Assembly: GCA_963977495.1 (NCBI GenBank)
Contig: CAXBOT010000001.1
Coordinates: forward strand, 558,001-622,000
Source of the DNA: UBA1672 sp963977495
GTDB taxonomy: Bacteria > Pseudomonadota > Alphaproteobacteria > Micavibrionales > Micavibrionaceae
DNA: 64,000 nucleotides
Direction: 5' to 3'
Both the position numbers and the translations under genes were made by a program. A model generated the notes under the pieces. That model was not told the DNA's origin, searched no databases, and worked only from the letters and a program-made list of their open reading frames with translations. Shown piece by piece: positions 44,311 through 54,218 of this stretch (position 1 is the stretch's first letter; each line of letters opens with the position of its first letter).

Positions 44311-45258
44311 TTATTCGCTTTCTTGCATAACGGGAATATTACGAATGCGCAAACGGCTGACGCGTCGGGGGTCGGCTTCTAATACTTCAAACATCATACC
44401 GGTATCATGTTTCAGCACTTCGCCGCGAACGGGAACGCGCCCCGCCATATAAAAGACTAAGCCGCCGAGTGTTTCATTTTCCTGACGTTCTTCTTCGTTT
44501 AGGATATCGCCAAACTCTTCTTCGAATTCCTGTAGATTAACGCGCGCATCGGCAAGCACTGTGCCATCTGTTTCTTGCACGATTTCCGGTTGATCTTCGG
44601 GGTTATGTTCGTCGTCGATATCCCCAACAATGGATTCAATCAAATCACCCAATGTGATCAGGCCGTCAATACCGCCAAATTCATCCACGACCAAAACCAA
44701 ATGTTTGCGCGTTATCCGCATTTGCAGCAGCAAATCAAGAATATGCATGGACGGTGAGATGACAGGAATGTCACGTATTAGTGTACCAATATCAACGGGC
44801 TCATTACGGGCAATACAGGCCAATATATCCTTGATATGGAGCGCACCGACAACATTATCGAGCGTGTCTTTATAAACAGGAAAGCGGCTATATTGTTTTT
44901 CGGCCAAAAGCTCCAATAATTCCTTTTGTGTTGTGTCCACGCTCACCCCGATAATATCGGCGCGCGGTATCATGACGTCTGCCGCGGCGGTGTCATGTAA
45001 TTCCAACACATTGGAAAGCAGCTTTTTTTCATGGTCAGAAAAAGGGGAGTGTTCAGATTCGTCGTTTTCACCATCAATATATTCCTCAATGGTTTCACGG
45101 AGCGTCGGATCGCTTTTGGGCTTAAAAAAGGAAGTGACCTTACTGAAAAGACCCGTATTGTTTGATTGCGAATTGGCTTGAGCAGGCACATCACCGGATT
45201 GTTCGGGTGATGTGTTTATACTTGGTGGTTCTTCGTTTTCGTCAATCATTTTCAACAT
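44311..45258 (-). CDS. corC: CorC/YbeX-like CBS-domain protein
   Basis: A 315-residue protein. The acidic N-terminus is followed by a pair of CBS domains (VMIPRADIIGVSVDTT, then LVVDEFGGIDGLITLGDLIE) and a C-terminal CorC_HlyC domain ending RRVSRLRIRNI. Proteins of this family relate to Mg2+/Co2+ efflux; earlier annotation called some of them hemolysin. No membrane domain is present, so it is the soluble CorC type. It belongs to the phoH-ybeY-corC-lnt series. Confidence 0.9.
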   Translation of the reverse strand: MLKMIDENEEPPSINTSPEQSGDVPAQANSQSNNTGLFSKVTSFFKPKSDPTLRETIEEYIDGENDESEHSPFSDHEKKLLSNVLELHDTAAADVMIPRADIIGVSVDTTQKELLELLAEKQYSRFPVYKDTLDNVVGALHIKDILACIARNEPVDIGTLIRDIPVISPSMHILDLLLQMRITRKHLVLVVDEFGGIDGLITLGDLIESIVGDIDDEHNPEDQPEIVQETDGTVLADARVNLQEFEEEFGDILNEEERQENETLGGLVFYMAGRVPVRGEVLKHDTGMMFEVLEADPRRVSRLRIRNIPVMQESE

Positions 45259-45288
45259 AGCTTATCTTTCTAGTGTGCCATAAAGTTA

Positions 45289-45774
45289 TTATATTTGATA
45301 CGGATTTTTAATGTTCAGGGTCTTTAAAATGTCAATTTCCCGCGCTTCCATAATTTCTGCCTCTTGATCATCTTCGTGATCAAAGTGCAAAAGATGCAAA
45401 CAGCCATGCACAAGCATGTGCGCGTAGTGATCTGTCATCGTTTTATTCTGCTCTTCAGATTCGCGTTGAATGGTTTCAAATGCGATAATAATATCCCCTA
45501 ATGAACACAAGGGCGTAGGGTTTTCAAGCGTATTCGGTTCGGTTTGCGGAAATGATAAAACATTCGTGGCTTTATCTTTGCCCCGATAATTTTTATTCAA
45601 ATCACGAATGAAGGTGTCATCGACCAAAACGATACTGATATCAGCATGGTCTATTGCAGTCAGAAGGCCTGACAGTGCCTTTGATACGACGATATTCGTA
45701 AAGCTCTCAATATTGGGGACAATATCAGTCCAGCGCTCGTCTTGTACGGCTATGTCAATTTCAAGATGTGGCAT
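45289..45774 (-). CDS. ybeY: Endoribonuclease YbeY (rRNA maturation factor)
   Basis: A 161-residue zinc-dependent endoribonuclease in 16S 3'-end maturation and ribosome quality control. The three-His zinc motif HGCLHLLHFDH is conserved, as is RGKDKATNVLSFP. It follows phoH by 9 bp and precedes corC by 30 bp, the usual order. Confidence 0.95.
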   Translation of the reverse strand: MPHLEIDIAVQDERWTDIVPNIESFTNIVVSKALSGLLTAIDHADISIVLVDDTFIRDLNKNYRGKDKATNVLSFPQTEPNTLENPTPLCSLGDIIIAFETIQRESEEQNKTMTDHYAHMLVHGCLHLLHFDHEDDQEAEIMEAREIDILKTLNIKNPYQI

Positions 45775-45783
45775 GGGGCGTGA

Positions 45784-46785
45784 TCAGTTTTTCTTTGCCG
45801 TAAAATCATCATAAGCGCGAATAATCTTACGCACCAACGAGTGACGAATAACATCTTCTGCCTCAAAGGTAATGAAGCCGATATCTTCGACGCCATCCAA
45901 AATGGCAACGGCTTCGTTCAGACCGGAATTCATATGTGCCGGCAAATCGCTTTGCGTGGCATCCCCTGTGATAACCATATGAGAGGATTCCCCCATACGC
46001 GTTAAAAACATTTTCATCTGCGAAGGCGTCGCGTTTTGTGCTTCGTCGAGAATAACGTAGGAATGCGCCAAAGTACGCCCACGCATAAAGGCGAGGGGGG
46101 CGATTTCAATCTCACCAGCTTCCATTTTCTTCAACAAAAATTCCCATGGCAGCATGTCATGAAGGGCATCGTAAATCGGGCGGAGATAGGGGTCGATCTT
46201 CTCTTTCATATCACCGGGCAGGAATCCCAAATGCTCACCCGCTTCTACAGCGGGGCGACAAAAGATCAAGCGTTCTACTTCACCCCTTAAATACATATCA
46301 ACACCTGCCGCAACAGCAAGATAGGTTTTCCCCGTACCCGCAGGGCCAAGACCAAAAACCAAATCATGCTTACACATCAATTCCAGATATTTTTGCTGAT
46401 TGGGAGAGCGCGGGACAATCGTTTTGTTCTTGGTTTTAATAACCATATTGCCGTTGGGTTGCGGCTCATTTTTCTGCTTATCCTTTTTGCCTGACTTTTT
46501 ATCCGAAGAGGTTTGCCCATTGGTTAAAAAGCGTAGCTCCGCGTCAATATCCGCATGGGTGATGTTTTGCAACTCCCCCGATCTAAGGCGTGTATGTAAC
46601 GACTGAAGCGTGATTTGCGCTTTTGTGATTGAATCAATATTACCGCTGATGCGTAATAAATTACCGCGATCAGATATATTGATTTCCAGTTTTTTTTCGA
46701 GATAAGCCAGATGATCGTTATATTCGCCAAACAATACCGGAACGACATCGTTATCAGAAAATTCAAGGATAAGTTCTTTGCTCAC
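45784..46785 (-). CDS. PhoH-like ATPase (YbeZ)
   Basis: A 333-residue PhoH-family P-loop ATPase. Walker A (LGPAGTGKTYLAVAAGV) and Walker B (SYVILDEAQNATPSQMKM) are clear; the N-terminal KH-like region is also present. YbeZ interacts with YbeY in RNA metabolism, and the genes are adjacent here. A Lys-rich linker (DKKSGKKDKQKNE) lies between the N-terminal and ATPase parts. An RNase H-like gene lies 67 bp upstream. Confidence 0.93.
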   Translation of the reverse strand: MSKELILEFSDNDVVPVLFGEYNDHLAYLEKKLEINISDRGNLLRISGNIDSITKAQITLQSLHTRLRSGELQNITHADIDAELRFLTNGQTSSDKKSGKKDKQKNEPQPNGNMVIKTKNKTIVPRSPNQQKYLELMCKHDLVFGLGPAGTGKTYLAVAAGVDMYLRGEVERLIFCRPAVEAGEHLGFLPGDMKEKIDPYLRPIYDALHDMLPWEFLLKKMEAGEIEIAPLAFMRGRTLAHSYVILDEAQNATPSQMKMFLTRMGESSHMVITGDATQSDLPAHMNSGLNEAVAILDGVEDIGFITFEAEDVIRHSLVRKIIRAYDDFTAKKN

Positions 46786-46852
46786 ATAAATTCTTTCAAA
46801 TTGTATATACGAACATTCATTTTACATGAAAAATTGGAAAAAAGATAAAGAT

Positions 46853-47425
46853 TTAGCCAACGTCATGCGAATTCATAGAAAGGTGGCTCGTTGCTTCCTC
46901 GATTTCTTCATAATCTGAAAGATCTTCTTCAATCATCGCTTTTGTATGCTTGTCTTCGCTTTTACGATCATAGCCTGCGTCATTAAACTTTAAATTGGCA
47001 CCAATCTGGGCATTTTGATGGGCTTTAAGCATATTCGGATGCTGATTTTCTTTTGTGAAGGCCGCAAAAACTTCTTTATGGCGATCAACCGCACGCTCCA
47101 AAGCGCCCCATGCCTTATTCAACGGTTTATTTTTGGTTGAACGGCGAATTTTATCGTAAAAAGAATTCGTGGCAATCGCGTCACAAACCGCGGCGCAGTC
47201 GCTATGAACAACAACATTTGAATTTTGCCTGATATGATCCAATGCGTCTTGCGCAGCGTAGACTTCAGCCGCAGTAGAGCATGCTCTGGGAACAGATATT
47301 CTTTTGCTTTTTTCTGATTGTATTCTGTCTTTATGATCTGTCCGAACCCAACCAAGGCCGTAGCGGTTCGTGTCGTTCATGGCACTACCATCGACGTAAA
47401 CATGAACGTCTTTATTCTTCCCCAT
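46853..47425 (-). CDS. Divergent RNase H-fold protein
   Basis: A 190-residue protein. VHVYVDGSA (first Asp), STAAEVYAAQDAL (Glu) and NVVVHSDCAAVCDA (second Asp) follow the RNase HI active-site order. The fourth carboxylate is less certain, in the region of AQIGANLKFNDAGYD. An acidic tail ends the protein. I chose ATG 47425 (MGKNKDV); an ATG at 47455 is the alternative. It is inserted between phoH and miaB, which are neighbours in many genomes. Whether it cuts RNA-DNA hybrids or has another substrate is open. Confidence 0.75.
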   Translation of the reverse strand: MGKNKDVHVYVDGSAMNDTNRYGLGWVRTDHKDRIQSEKSKRISVPRACSTAAEVYAAQDALDHIRQNSNVVVHSDCAAVCDAIATNSFYDKIRRSTKNKPLNKAWGALERAVDRHKEVFAAFTKENQHPNMLKAHQNAQIGANLKFNDAGYDRKSEDKHTKAMIEEDLSDYEEIEEATSHLSMNSHDVG

Positions 47426-47489
47426 AATGCTACCCCTCTTAGTGTTTTTTATCATTACGCTGCGAGTGATATATTAGATTAGTTAGATA

Positions 47490-48851
47490 TCACGCCGCTT
47501 CATCATCATAAATTTCAAGCGCGCCTGTCAAGGAATTATCGAAAGCACTTGTGATTTTGACATTCAAAATATTGCCGATAAGCCTTTCATTTCCTTGAAC
47601 ATAGACAGATTGAAAGTAGGGGCTACGGCCACTAAGCTGGCCTTCTTTTTTGCCTTTGCGATCAAACAGAATAGGCAAAGTTTTGCCTTCGCAAGTTTTA
47701 TTAAAGGCGGCCTGTTGCTCGTTAATCAAAGCCTGAAAACGGCTTAAACGCTCGGTTGCAACATGATCAGGAACAAGGGCGGCCTGAATATTGGCTGCTG
47801 GTGTGCCCGGACGCGCGCTGTATTTGAATGAATAACAAGACGCATAACCAACATCACGTGCCAGTTGCATTGTGTCTTCGAAATCTTGTTCCGTTTCACC
47901 GGGAAAACCAATAATAAAATCAGATGAAAATGCAATATCAGGGCGTAATTTTCTCAAACGAGCAATAATATCGCGATAAAGATCGGCTTTATGCTTACGG
48001 TTCATGGCCTCAAGAATACGGTCTGATCCGCTTTGAACTGGCAAATGAAGGAACGGCATTAATTTTTGTATTTCGCCATGCGCGTTAATCAAATCATCAT
48101 CCATATCGCGTGGATGTGACGTGGAATAGCGGATACGCTCCACACCGTCGATCTCTGCGACTTTACGGATAAGGTCAGCAAGGCTCCATGTCGTGCCGTC
48201 AGGCCCTGTGCCGTGATAGGCATTAACATTCTGCCCCAATAGGATAATTTCCAGCGCACCTTGTTCTACCAGTCTGTGCGCCTCATCTATAACGTCTTGC
48301 GCTTTGCGTGAGTATTCTCCGCCGCGTGTATAGGGAACAACGCAGAATGTGCAAAACTTATCGCAGCCTTCCTGAATGGAAAGATACGCCGAAGCACCCT
48401 CTATTGTGTGTTGATCGGGAAGATGGTCAAATTTTGAGATGGTTGGAAATTCGGTATTCACCACGCGGTTATCGCCGCTGGCCTTCAAAACCATTTCCGG
48501 TAATTCATGGTATGTTTGCGGGCCGAACACCATATCAACATAAGGAGCACGCTCTAAAATAAAATCGCCTTCGGCTTGTGCAACACAGCCGGCAACAGCG
48601 ATAAGCATTTTTTCGCCTTTGGCTTCTTTTTCCTCTTTGTGCGTGCGCAAACGTCCCAGTTCAGAAAAAACCTTATCAGTGGCCTTTTCACGGATATGAC
48701 AGGTGTTCAAAATCATCATATCGACATCTTCGGGCGTATCCACAGCTTTATACCCCAGTAAGGAGAGGATATCCGCCATACGGTTGCTGTCATAGACATT
48801 CATCTGACAGCCCCATGTTTTGATAAAGAGTTTCTTGTGTGTTTGTGTCAT
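47490..48851 (-). CDS. miaB: tRNA-2-methylthio-N6-isopentenyladenosine synthase
   Basis: A 453-residue radical-SAM methylthiotransferase that modifies i6A37 of tRNAs. N-terminal cluster cysteines are in WGCQMN, NTCHIREKA and AGCVAQ; the radical-SAM CxxxCxxC is in QEGCDKFCTFCVVP; a C-terminal TRAM domain follows. It carries two Fe-S clusters, so it depends on the SUF system. It heads the long leftward cluster that ends near rpsO. Confidence 0.96.
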   Translation of the reverse strand: MTQTHKKLFIKTWGCQMNVYDSNRMADILSLLGYKAVDTPEDVDMMILNTCHIREKATDKVFSELGRLRTHKEEKEAKGEKMLIAVAGCVAQAEGDFILERAPYVDMVFGPQTYHELPEMVLKASGDNRVVNTEFPTISKFDHLPDQHTIEGASAYLSIQEGCDKFCTFCVVPYTRGGEYSRKAQDVIDEAHRLVEQGALEIILLGQNVNAYHGTGPDGTTWSLADLIRKVAEIDGVERIRYSTSHPRDMDDDLINAHGEIQKLMPFLHLPVQSGSDRILEAMNRKHKADLYRDIIARLRKLRPDIAFSSDFIIGFPGETEQDFEDTMQLARDVGYASCYSFKYSARPGTPAANIQAALVPDHVATERLSRFQALINEQQAAFNKTCEGKTLPILFDRKGKKEGQLSGRSPYFQSVYVQGNERLIGNILNVKITSAFDNSLTGALEIYDDEAA

Positions 48852-48965
48852 ATTAGATTACACTTCTATCGGTTTGTATTATTGGTGTCATAAACCACAA
48901 AACAGACGAAAAAATCAAGCCTTTTGCTCGTTTGCAACTTTGAAAATAACAATAGTAGAAAATAA

Positions 48966-49913
48966 ATGAAAAGAACAGTTTTGGCACTGCAACCACTTCT
49001 CGATAACGAAATGCAGCAACTTAGCGACGATTATAACGTCATTCGTTTATGGGAAGCCAATGATCCCGTATCCACGATAAAACAACATGCCCATGATGTT
49101 CAGGCGATTCTATCAACCTACAACAGCAGCGGCGTCAGCGATCGCTTGATTAGCGCCTTGCCGAATCTTGAAGTCATCGCACAATTTGGCGTTGGCTACG
49201 ACAATATTGATCTGGTTGCCGCGCACAAACATGGTATTGCCGTAACCAATACGCCTGATGTACTAACCGATGACACTGCCGATGTTGCGCTTTATCTGAT
49301 GCTGAACGTTGCGCGCCGCGCGGTTGAGGCTGACATGTTTGTGCGTGTAGGGCGCTGGCAATCTGGCGCTATGCCTTTATCAACATCCTTATCAGGTAAA
49401 ACAGTCGGTATCGTCGGGCTGGGGCAAATTGGCCAAGCCATTGCACAGCGCGCTGCGGCGTTTAATACCACCATCGTTTATCACAGCCGCAGCCAAAAAG
49501 ATGTGGCTTATAAATATTATGATGATCTTGAAAATATGGCGCGTGATTGCGACTTTCTTGTACTGGCCTGCGCCGGCGGTGAGCAAACACAAGATCTTAT
49601 CACCTATAAAATATTAGAAGCACTGGGCTCTAAAGGATTTCTGATCAATATTGCCCGCGGGAGTGTTGTGAATGAGGAAGACCTTCTGATTGCTCTGCGT
49701 AACCAAACCATTGCAGGTGCAGGGCTAGACGTTTTTGCGAACGAGCCTGATGTCCCTGCGGAAATGATTAAAATGGATAATGTTGTACTTTCTCCACATG
49801 TCGGTTCGGCGACTATTGAAACGCGTTCTAAAATGGGGCAACTTGTGCTCGATAATCTTAGCGCGCATTTTGAGGGCGAGCCACTTCTATCACCTGTAAA
49901 GTTAGCGGGTTAA
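48966..49913 (+). CDS. D-isomer-specific 2-hydroxyacid dehydrogenase
   Basis: A 315-residue NAD(P)-dependent dehydrogenase of the glyoxylate/hydroxypyruvate reductase type. The Rossmann motif GIVGLGQIGQAIAQRA is central. The catalytic triad is Arg in NIARGSVVNE, Glu in FANEPDVP and His in LSPHVGSAT. The gene is divergent from miaB with 114 bp between starts. Substrate is not certain from sequence; GhrB-like is the best fit. Confidence 0.9.
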   Translation: MKRTVLALQPLLDNEMQQLSDDYNVIRLWEANDPVSTIKQHAHDVQAILSTYNSSGVSDRLISALPNLEVIAQFGVGYDNIDLVAAHKHGIAVTNTPDVLTDDTADVALYLMLNVARRAVEADMFVRVGRWQSGAMPLSTSLSGKTVGIVGLGQIGQAIAQRAAAFNTTIVYHSRSQKDVAYKYYDDLENMARDCDFLVLACAGGEQTQDLITYKILEALGSKGFLINIARGSVVNEEDLLIALRNQTIAGAGLDVFANEPDVPAEMIKMDNVVLSPHVGSATIETRSKMGQLVLDNLSAHFEGEPLLSPVKLAG

Positions 49914-49961
49914 TGCCGCACATTATTTTTCTGTCGTTTGTAAATAAAGGTACACTATAAT

Positions 49962-50447
49962 ATGAAACTATTCTCACTGGTTGTTCTGGCGATGTTCTCT
50001 TTCGCAAATATTTCCTGGGCCGCAGCAGGGTGTTATAGCCCACAAGAAGCCGAAGCAGAGCAGGGTATCCGCATTCATAGTGAGCTTATGGTGATTGGCT
50101 TAAATTGCGCGCACATGGCCGATGCCAACGGCAATAATTTGTTTAAGGAACATCAGGGTTTCACTAAAAAACATAAAGAGCTGTTCGCAACATATGAGCG
50201 CATTATTATGAACTATATGCGCAGAAACGGCGTATCAAATACAGATAAAGCGATGAAGAGTTTGCGCACGAAGTTTGCGAATAAAATCTCAACCGACGCC
50301 GCGCAAATGCGCCCTGATATTTTCTGCCGCAAATTCGCAGGCCGCATTGAAAAGGCCAGTAAAATGGATGAGCGCTCAATCAGAAAATGGGCAGCAACAC
50401 CGTTTCCAAGCTACCCCGTATCAAAGCCTTTATGTGCCGCGAAATAG
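49962..50447 (+). CDS. Secreted hypothetical protein with four cysteines
   Basis: A 161-residue protein with a typical signal peptide: MKLFSLVVLAMFSFANISWA, cleavage near WAAA. The mature part is helical and has four Cys (AGCYS, GLNCAHM, FCRKF, LCAAK), which could form two periplasmic disulphides. I know no family. It follows the dehydrogenase gene by 48 bp and is followed by a possible terminator. Confidence 0.75.
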   Translation: MKLFSLVVLAMFSFANISWAAAGCYSPQEAEAEQGIRIHSELMVIGLNCAHMADANGNNLFKEHQGFTKKHKELFATYERIIMNYMRRNGVSNTDKAMKSLRTKFANKISTDAAQMRPDIFCRKFAGRIEKASKMDERSIRKWAATPFPSYPVSKPLCAAK

Positions 50448-50450
50448 CTG

Positions 50451-50485
50451 AAACAGATTTTCCAGATTGTAAAACTATCTGTTTT
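50451..50485 (+). terminator. Possible terminator hairpin
   Basis: AAACAGAT (50451-50458) and ATCTGTTT (50477-50484) form an 8-bp inverted repeat with an 18-base loop; the T-run is short. It starts 3 bases after the stop of the secreted-protein gene. Confidence 0.4.
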
Positions 50486-50560
50486 ATAAGGATGTGCCTT
50501 TCCAAAAAAGCCGTAACGTATTATTCTGTCTTGTAAAATTATTGGACAGGCAGATTTATT

Positions 50561-52024
50561 ATGAGCGCGAAAAGTCAAAGCATTGATACCCACATTGATA
50601 ATCTCTTTAAGCCGATCTCCGAAAGTTTTTTCAATGTCGTTTTTTATAAAGTTCCAATTCCAGGCTTTGAGAGCTTAGAAATTCAACTCATTCTCATCTG
50701 GCTCTCTTTCGCCGCTATTTTCTTTTCAGTTTATCTCGGCTTCATAAATATTCGTTATTTCCGCCATGCGCTCAGGCTCTTATTCGGTGAGGGCATGAAA
50801 AAAGGCGATGACGGGGAAATCAGTCAGTTTAAGGCCTTGATGGCGTCTTTATCCGGCACAGTCGGACTGGGGAATATCGGCGGCGTGGCCGTGGCTATAT
50901 CTTTAGGCGGGCCGGGGGCAGTGTTTTGGATGACGGTTATGGGCTTCTTAGGAATGTCTTCAAAATTTGCCGAAGTTATGCTTGGCGTAAAATACCGCGT
51001 ACACCCCGATCCCGATATGCCCAATAAGGTATCCGGTGGTCCGATGTATTTTCTAAAAGAAGGTTTTGCACGTCATAATTTACCCGCCGTAGGCCGCTTT
51101 TTTGCCGGATTATTTGCGGCATTATGCATTATCGGCGCGATTGGTGGCGGTAACATGTACCAAGCAAACCAATCATTTGAGCAGCTTTTGCTTGTCACAG
51201 GCGGTGATGTGAGCCCGCTTAAGGGCGCCGGCTGGATGTTTGGCGTTGTGCTGGCGATCTTGGTTGCATCTGTGATTATGGGCGGATTACAATCTATCGC
51301 GAATGTGGCATCGAAACTTGTCCCTGCCATGGCGGGTTTGTATTTATTGGCTGGTGTGTGTGTATTAGTCATATATTTTAATCGTATCCCCGCAGCTTTT
51401 GTAACAATTTTTCAAGATGCCTTTTCTATGAAGGCTGGTTTTGGTGCGTTATTGGGCGGTTTGCTCATCGGCGTACAGCGCGCGGCCTTCTCTAACGAAG
51501 CGGGATTAGGCTCGGCCTCTATCGTGCAATCGACAACCAATACAGACGGGCCTGTCGGGACGGGTATGGTTGCTATGTTAGGGCCGTTTATTGATACCGT
51601 GCTGATTTGTAATATCACCGCATTGGTTATTGTTATAACAGGCGCATACACCGCAACGGACGGGATCGTCGGTGTGCAGCTCACCTCTATGGCGTTTGAG
51701 CGCGCCTTGCCGAATTTCAGTTATGCCTTAACGGTCATCGTTCTTCTGTTCGCATACTCGACCATGATCAGTTGGTATTATTGCGGCGCGGTTTGTTTCC
51801 GCTATCTGTTTGGTGAAAAAGAGTCGATTGAAGGGCTTTTTAAAATCTTTTTCTGTCTCTGTATTGTTGTCGGCGCGGCGATGAAACTTAATAATCTTAT
51901 TAACTTTGCCGACGCGGCGATGATGTCCATGGCGATCCCCAATATCATCGGGCTTTATCTTTTTGCTCCGGAAATAAGAAGAGATGTGAAGGCGTACATC
52001 AAAGAAGTCAAAAAACCAAAATAA
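50561..52024 (+). CDS. Sodium:alanine/glycine symporter (AGCS family)
   Basis: A 487-residue membrane transporter with about ten hydrophobic helices. SLSGTVGLGNIGGVAVAI is the AGCS signature, followed later by FSNEAGLGSASIVQ. It probably imports alanine or glycine with Na+. The length is family-standard. Monocistronic; the gap of 105 bp downstream leads to the HAD gene. Confidence 0.93.
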   Translation: MSAKSQSIDTHIDNLFKPISESFFNVVFYKVPIPGFESLEIQLILIWLSFAAIFFSVYLGFINIRYFRHALRLLFGEGMKKGDDGEISQFKALMASLSGTVGLGNIGGVAVAISLGGPGAVFWMTVMGFLGMSSKFAEVMLGVKYRVHPDPDMPNKVSGGPMYFLKEGFARHNLPAVGRFFAGLFAALCIIGAIGGGNMYQANQSFEQLLLVTGGDVSPLKGAGWMFGVVLAILVASVIMGGLQSIANVASKLVPAMAGLYLLAGVCVLVIYFNRIPAAFVTIFQDAFSMKAGFGALLGGLLIGVQRAAFSNEAGLGSASIVQSTTNTDGPVGTGMVAMLGPFIDTVLICNITALVIVITGAYTATDGIVGVQLTSMAFERALPNFSYALTVIVLLFAYSTMISWYYCGAVCFRYLFGEKESIEGLFKIFFCLCIVVGAAMKLNNLINFADAAMMSMAIPNIIGLYLFAPEIRRDVKAYIKEVKKPK

Positions 52025-52129
52025 TTTACCTTTTGTAAAACTCTATTGATTACACTGCTAGTTGATATCATAATGCGCAGTGCTGAAAGAGTACTGAGTT
52101 TATTATTAAAAAAATAAGGGGCGTACACA

Positions 52130-53080
52130 GTGCAGGGTTCAAGTAGCATCATCAACACGAAATTCTGTGAAGGAATTTCGGATATCTCAGACAGCTATTC
52201 CGGTTTCATTATTGATCAGTGGGGCGTACTACACGATGGCGTACATTCGTTCGATGGCGTTATCGATTGCTTAAGAGAGCTTAAAGAGCGCAAAAAATAC
52301 GTTATCATTCTGTCTAACTCCGGAAAGCGCGCTGAAAACAATGCAACGCGCATGGCCGATCTTGGCATTACACCTGATATGTATGACGAAATTATTACAT
52401 CAGGTGAAGTCACGTGGCAGGGGCTGGATAGCCAGTCTGACGGCTATTTCCGTGACATTGGAAAAAAATGCATTTTAATTAGCCGCGGCGGAGATCGCTC
52501 GGTTGTTGAAGACCTTGATATTGAAATTGTTGAAAATCCGCAAGATGCAACGTTTCTACTGATTAGTGGGACAGACGCGCCGGAAAAAACATTAGAAGAT
52601 TATGAGCCATTGTTAAAACAATGCGCACGCTACAAACTCAAAGCCATTTGCGCCAACCCTGACAGTCTGGGCGTTATGGCCGGTAAAAATATCATGGGGC
52701 CGGGCACATTGGCCGCGCGTTATAAGGATTTTGGCGGTATTGTTGAATATATCGGCAAACCTCACAGCTTGATTTTCCAACACTGCATCCGTCTTTTGCA
52801 GAAGCAAGATATTTATCCCGGACAAACGGTGATGATTGGCGACACTATGGCGCATGACATTCTTGGTGGATCACTGGTCAATATTGATACCTGTCTCGTG
52901 AAACGCGGACTGCATGCTTCTGTGTTTAAAAATTGTGCTTCGCCCGCAGAGGTCGATAAAGCGCTTGATATTCTAGTGCGTCAATATAACAACGTACGCC
53001 CTAAATATTTGGTTGATAATTTTGATTGGGGTAAGGCTTTGCCTGATCGCAAACATAAAAAGCGCAAGCGTACAGCCTAG
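52130..53080 (+). CDS. HAD-superfamily class IIA hydrolase (TIGR01459-like)
   Basis: A 316-residue HAD hydrolase. The modified motif I IIDQWGVLHDG matches a family that replaces the usual DxDxT with DxWG. Motif II is LSNSGKRAENN; motif III/IV is GKPHSLIFQHC and MIGDTMAHDILG. This subfamily is common in alphaproteobacteria; the substrate is unknown. The start is GTG at 52130, and the C-terminus is basic (KHKKRKRTA). It converges on the patatin gene with 24 bp between. Confidence 0.88.
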   Translation: MQGSSSIINTKFCEGISDISDSYSGFIIDQWGVLHDGVHSFDGVIDCLRELKERKKYVIILSNSGKRAENNATRMADLGITPDMYDEIITSGEVTWQGLDSQSDGYFRDIGKKCILISRGGDRSVVEDLDIEIVENPQDATFLLISGTDAPEKTLEDYEPLLKQCARYKLKAICANPDSLGVMAGKNIMGPGTLAARYKDFGGIVEYIGKPHSLIFQHCIRLLQKQDIYPGQTVMIGDTMAHDILGGSLVNIDTCLVKRGLHASVFKNCASPAEVDKALDILVRQYNNVRPKYLVDNFDWGKALPDRKHKKRKRTA

Positions 53081-53104
53081 GCATACCAATTCATTCCTGC
53101 AGCA

Positions 53105-54139
53105 CTAATCCGCAGTCACACTGCCTTCACCGACGGCAACTTCTGAATCAGGATCGTTGCGTTCTAAATCCATTTGTAAAAATGCATCGCTTACCTCGGC
53201 CTTGAGCAAAACAAGCATAGCGGCTTTAATTTCAGGAATAAGGCGCTCGGTTGCAAGCTCCCCAAGTCTGATAAGTTCTTCGGCTTTTTCAAATTCCAAT
53301 AAGCCCAAATGTCCGATCGGCGGCCTGATATGAACATCGGGTGGCTCGCCAGCCAAACGAGAGCGCGTTAAGCGATCTTGCAAAATACCAAGCCCTGAAA
53401 CCATAACCCCAAACAAACTTGGGTTATTTTCTTCTCTACGGAACAATCGTCTTGTGATCGAGGAACTGTTGAATTTTTTCTGCTCTTCAGGGGGGACGTC
53501 TTCATTATTGAAAATATCGAACCCTGTTATTGTTTGATAGCTCTGCCCCGGTTTTGAGGCCTTGCCAATTAAATCTGTATTCAGATCAACTGCGATTGTC
53601 ATACGCGCGCCCAATGCCTGACAAGGTGATATCGGGCATGGATTAACCAGCGCACCATCAACCAAATGCCGCTCATCCAGATACACCGGCGGGAAAACCC
53701 CCGGCAAAGCGAAGGAGGCGGTCATGGCGTCTGTTAAATTCCCCCGCCTTAACCAAACTTCGTGACCGGTGGCAAGGTCTGTTGCAATACAAATAATCGG
53801 GTGAGGTAAATCTTCGATCTGCATATCACCAAAGTGACCAATCAAAACATCCTTGAGCTTTTGCCCACCAACAAGCCCCGCGCTACGAACACGAAAATCA
53901 AGATATGAAAATATTTTAAAACGATTGAGCGAGAGCGCCCATTCTTCGAGAACATCAAGCTTACCTGCCAGATAACACGCCCCAACCACAGAGCCAATCG
54001 AGGTTCCCGCAATTAAACTTGGATAAATATTGTGACGATTTAAGGCCTTTAGAACGCCTATATGGGAAAAACCCCGCGCTAAACCACCACCAAGTGCCAA
54101 GCCTAAACCAGGCTGTCCATTTTGGGGATTAAAAACCAC
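53105..54139 (-). CDS. Patatin-like phospholipase (RssA type)
   Basis: A 344-residue patatin. The oxyanion loop GLALGGGLARG, the nucleophile Ser47 in GTSIGS and the Asp161 in VDGALVNPCP form the Ser-Asp dyad. Single-domain, soluble; C-terminal part acidic. Family members are lipid acyl hydrolases; the substrate here is unknown. It is divergent from the ABC exporter gene with 79 bp between starts. Confidence 0.92.
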   Translation of the reverse strand: MVFNPQNGQPGLGLALGGGLARGFSHIGVLKALNRHNIYPSLIAGTSIGSVVGACYLAGKLDVLEEWALSLNRFKIFSYLDFRVRSAGLVGGQKLKDVLIGHFGDMQIEDLPHPIICIATDLATGHEVWLRRGNLTDAMTASFALPGVFPPVYLDERHLVDGALVNPCPISPCQALGARMTIAVDLNTDLIGKASKPGQSYQTITGFDIFNNEDVPPEEQKKFNSSSITRRLFRREENNPSLFGVMVSGLGILQDRLTRSRLAGEPPDVHIRPPIGHLGLLEFEKAEELIRLGELATERLIPEIKAAMLVLLKAEVSDAFLQMDLERNDPDSEVAVGEGSVTAD

Positions 54140-54218
54140 GTATACCCCTCTGTTATAGTTTCAACTTTAATCTTTACGCCTTTTCCATTATAACACATAG
54201 AAACAGGAATTTGATATA

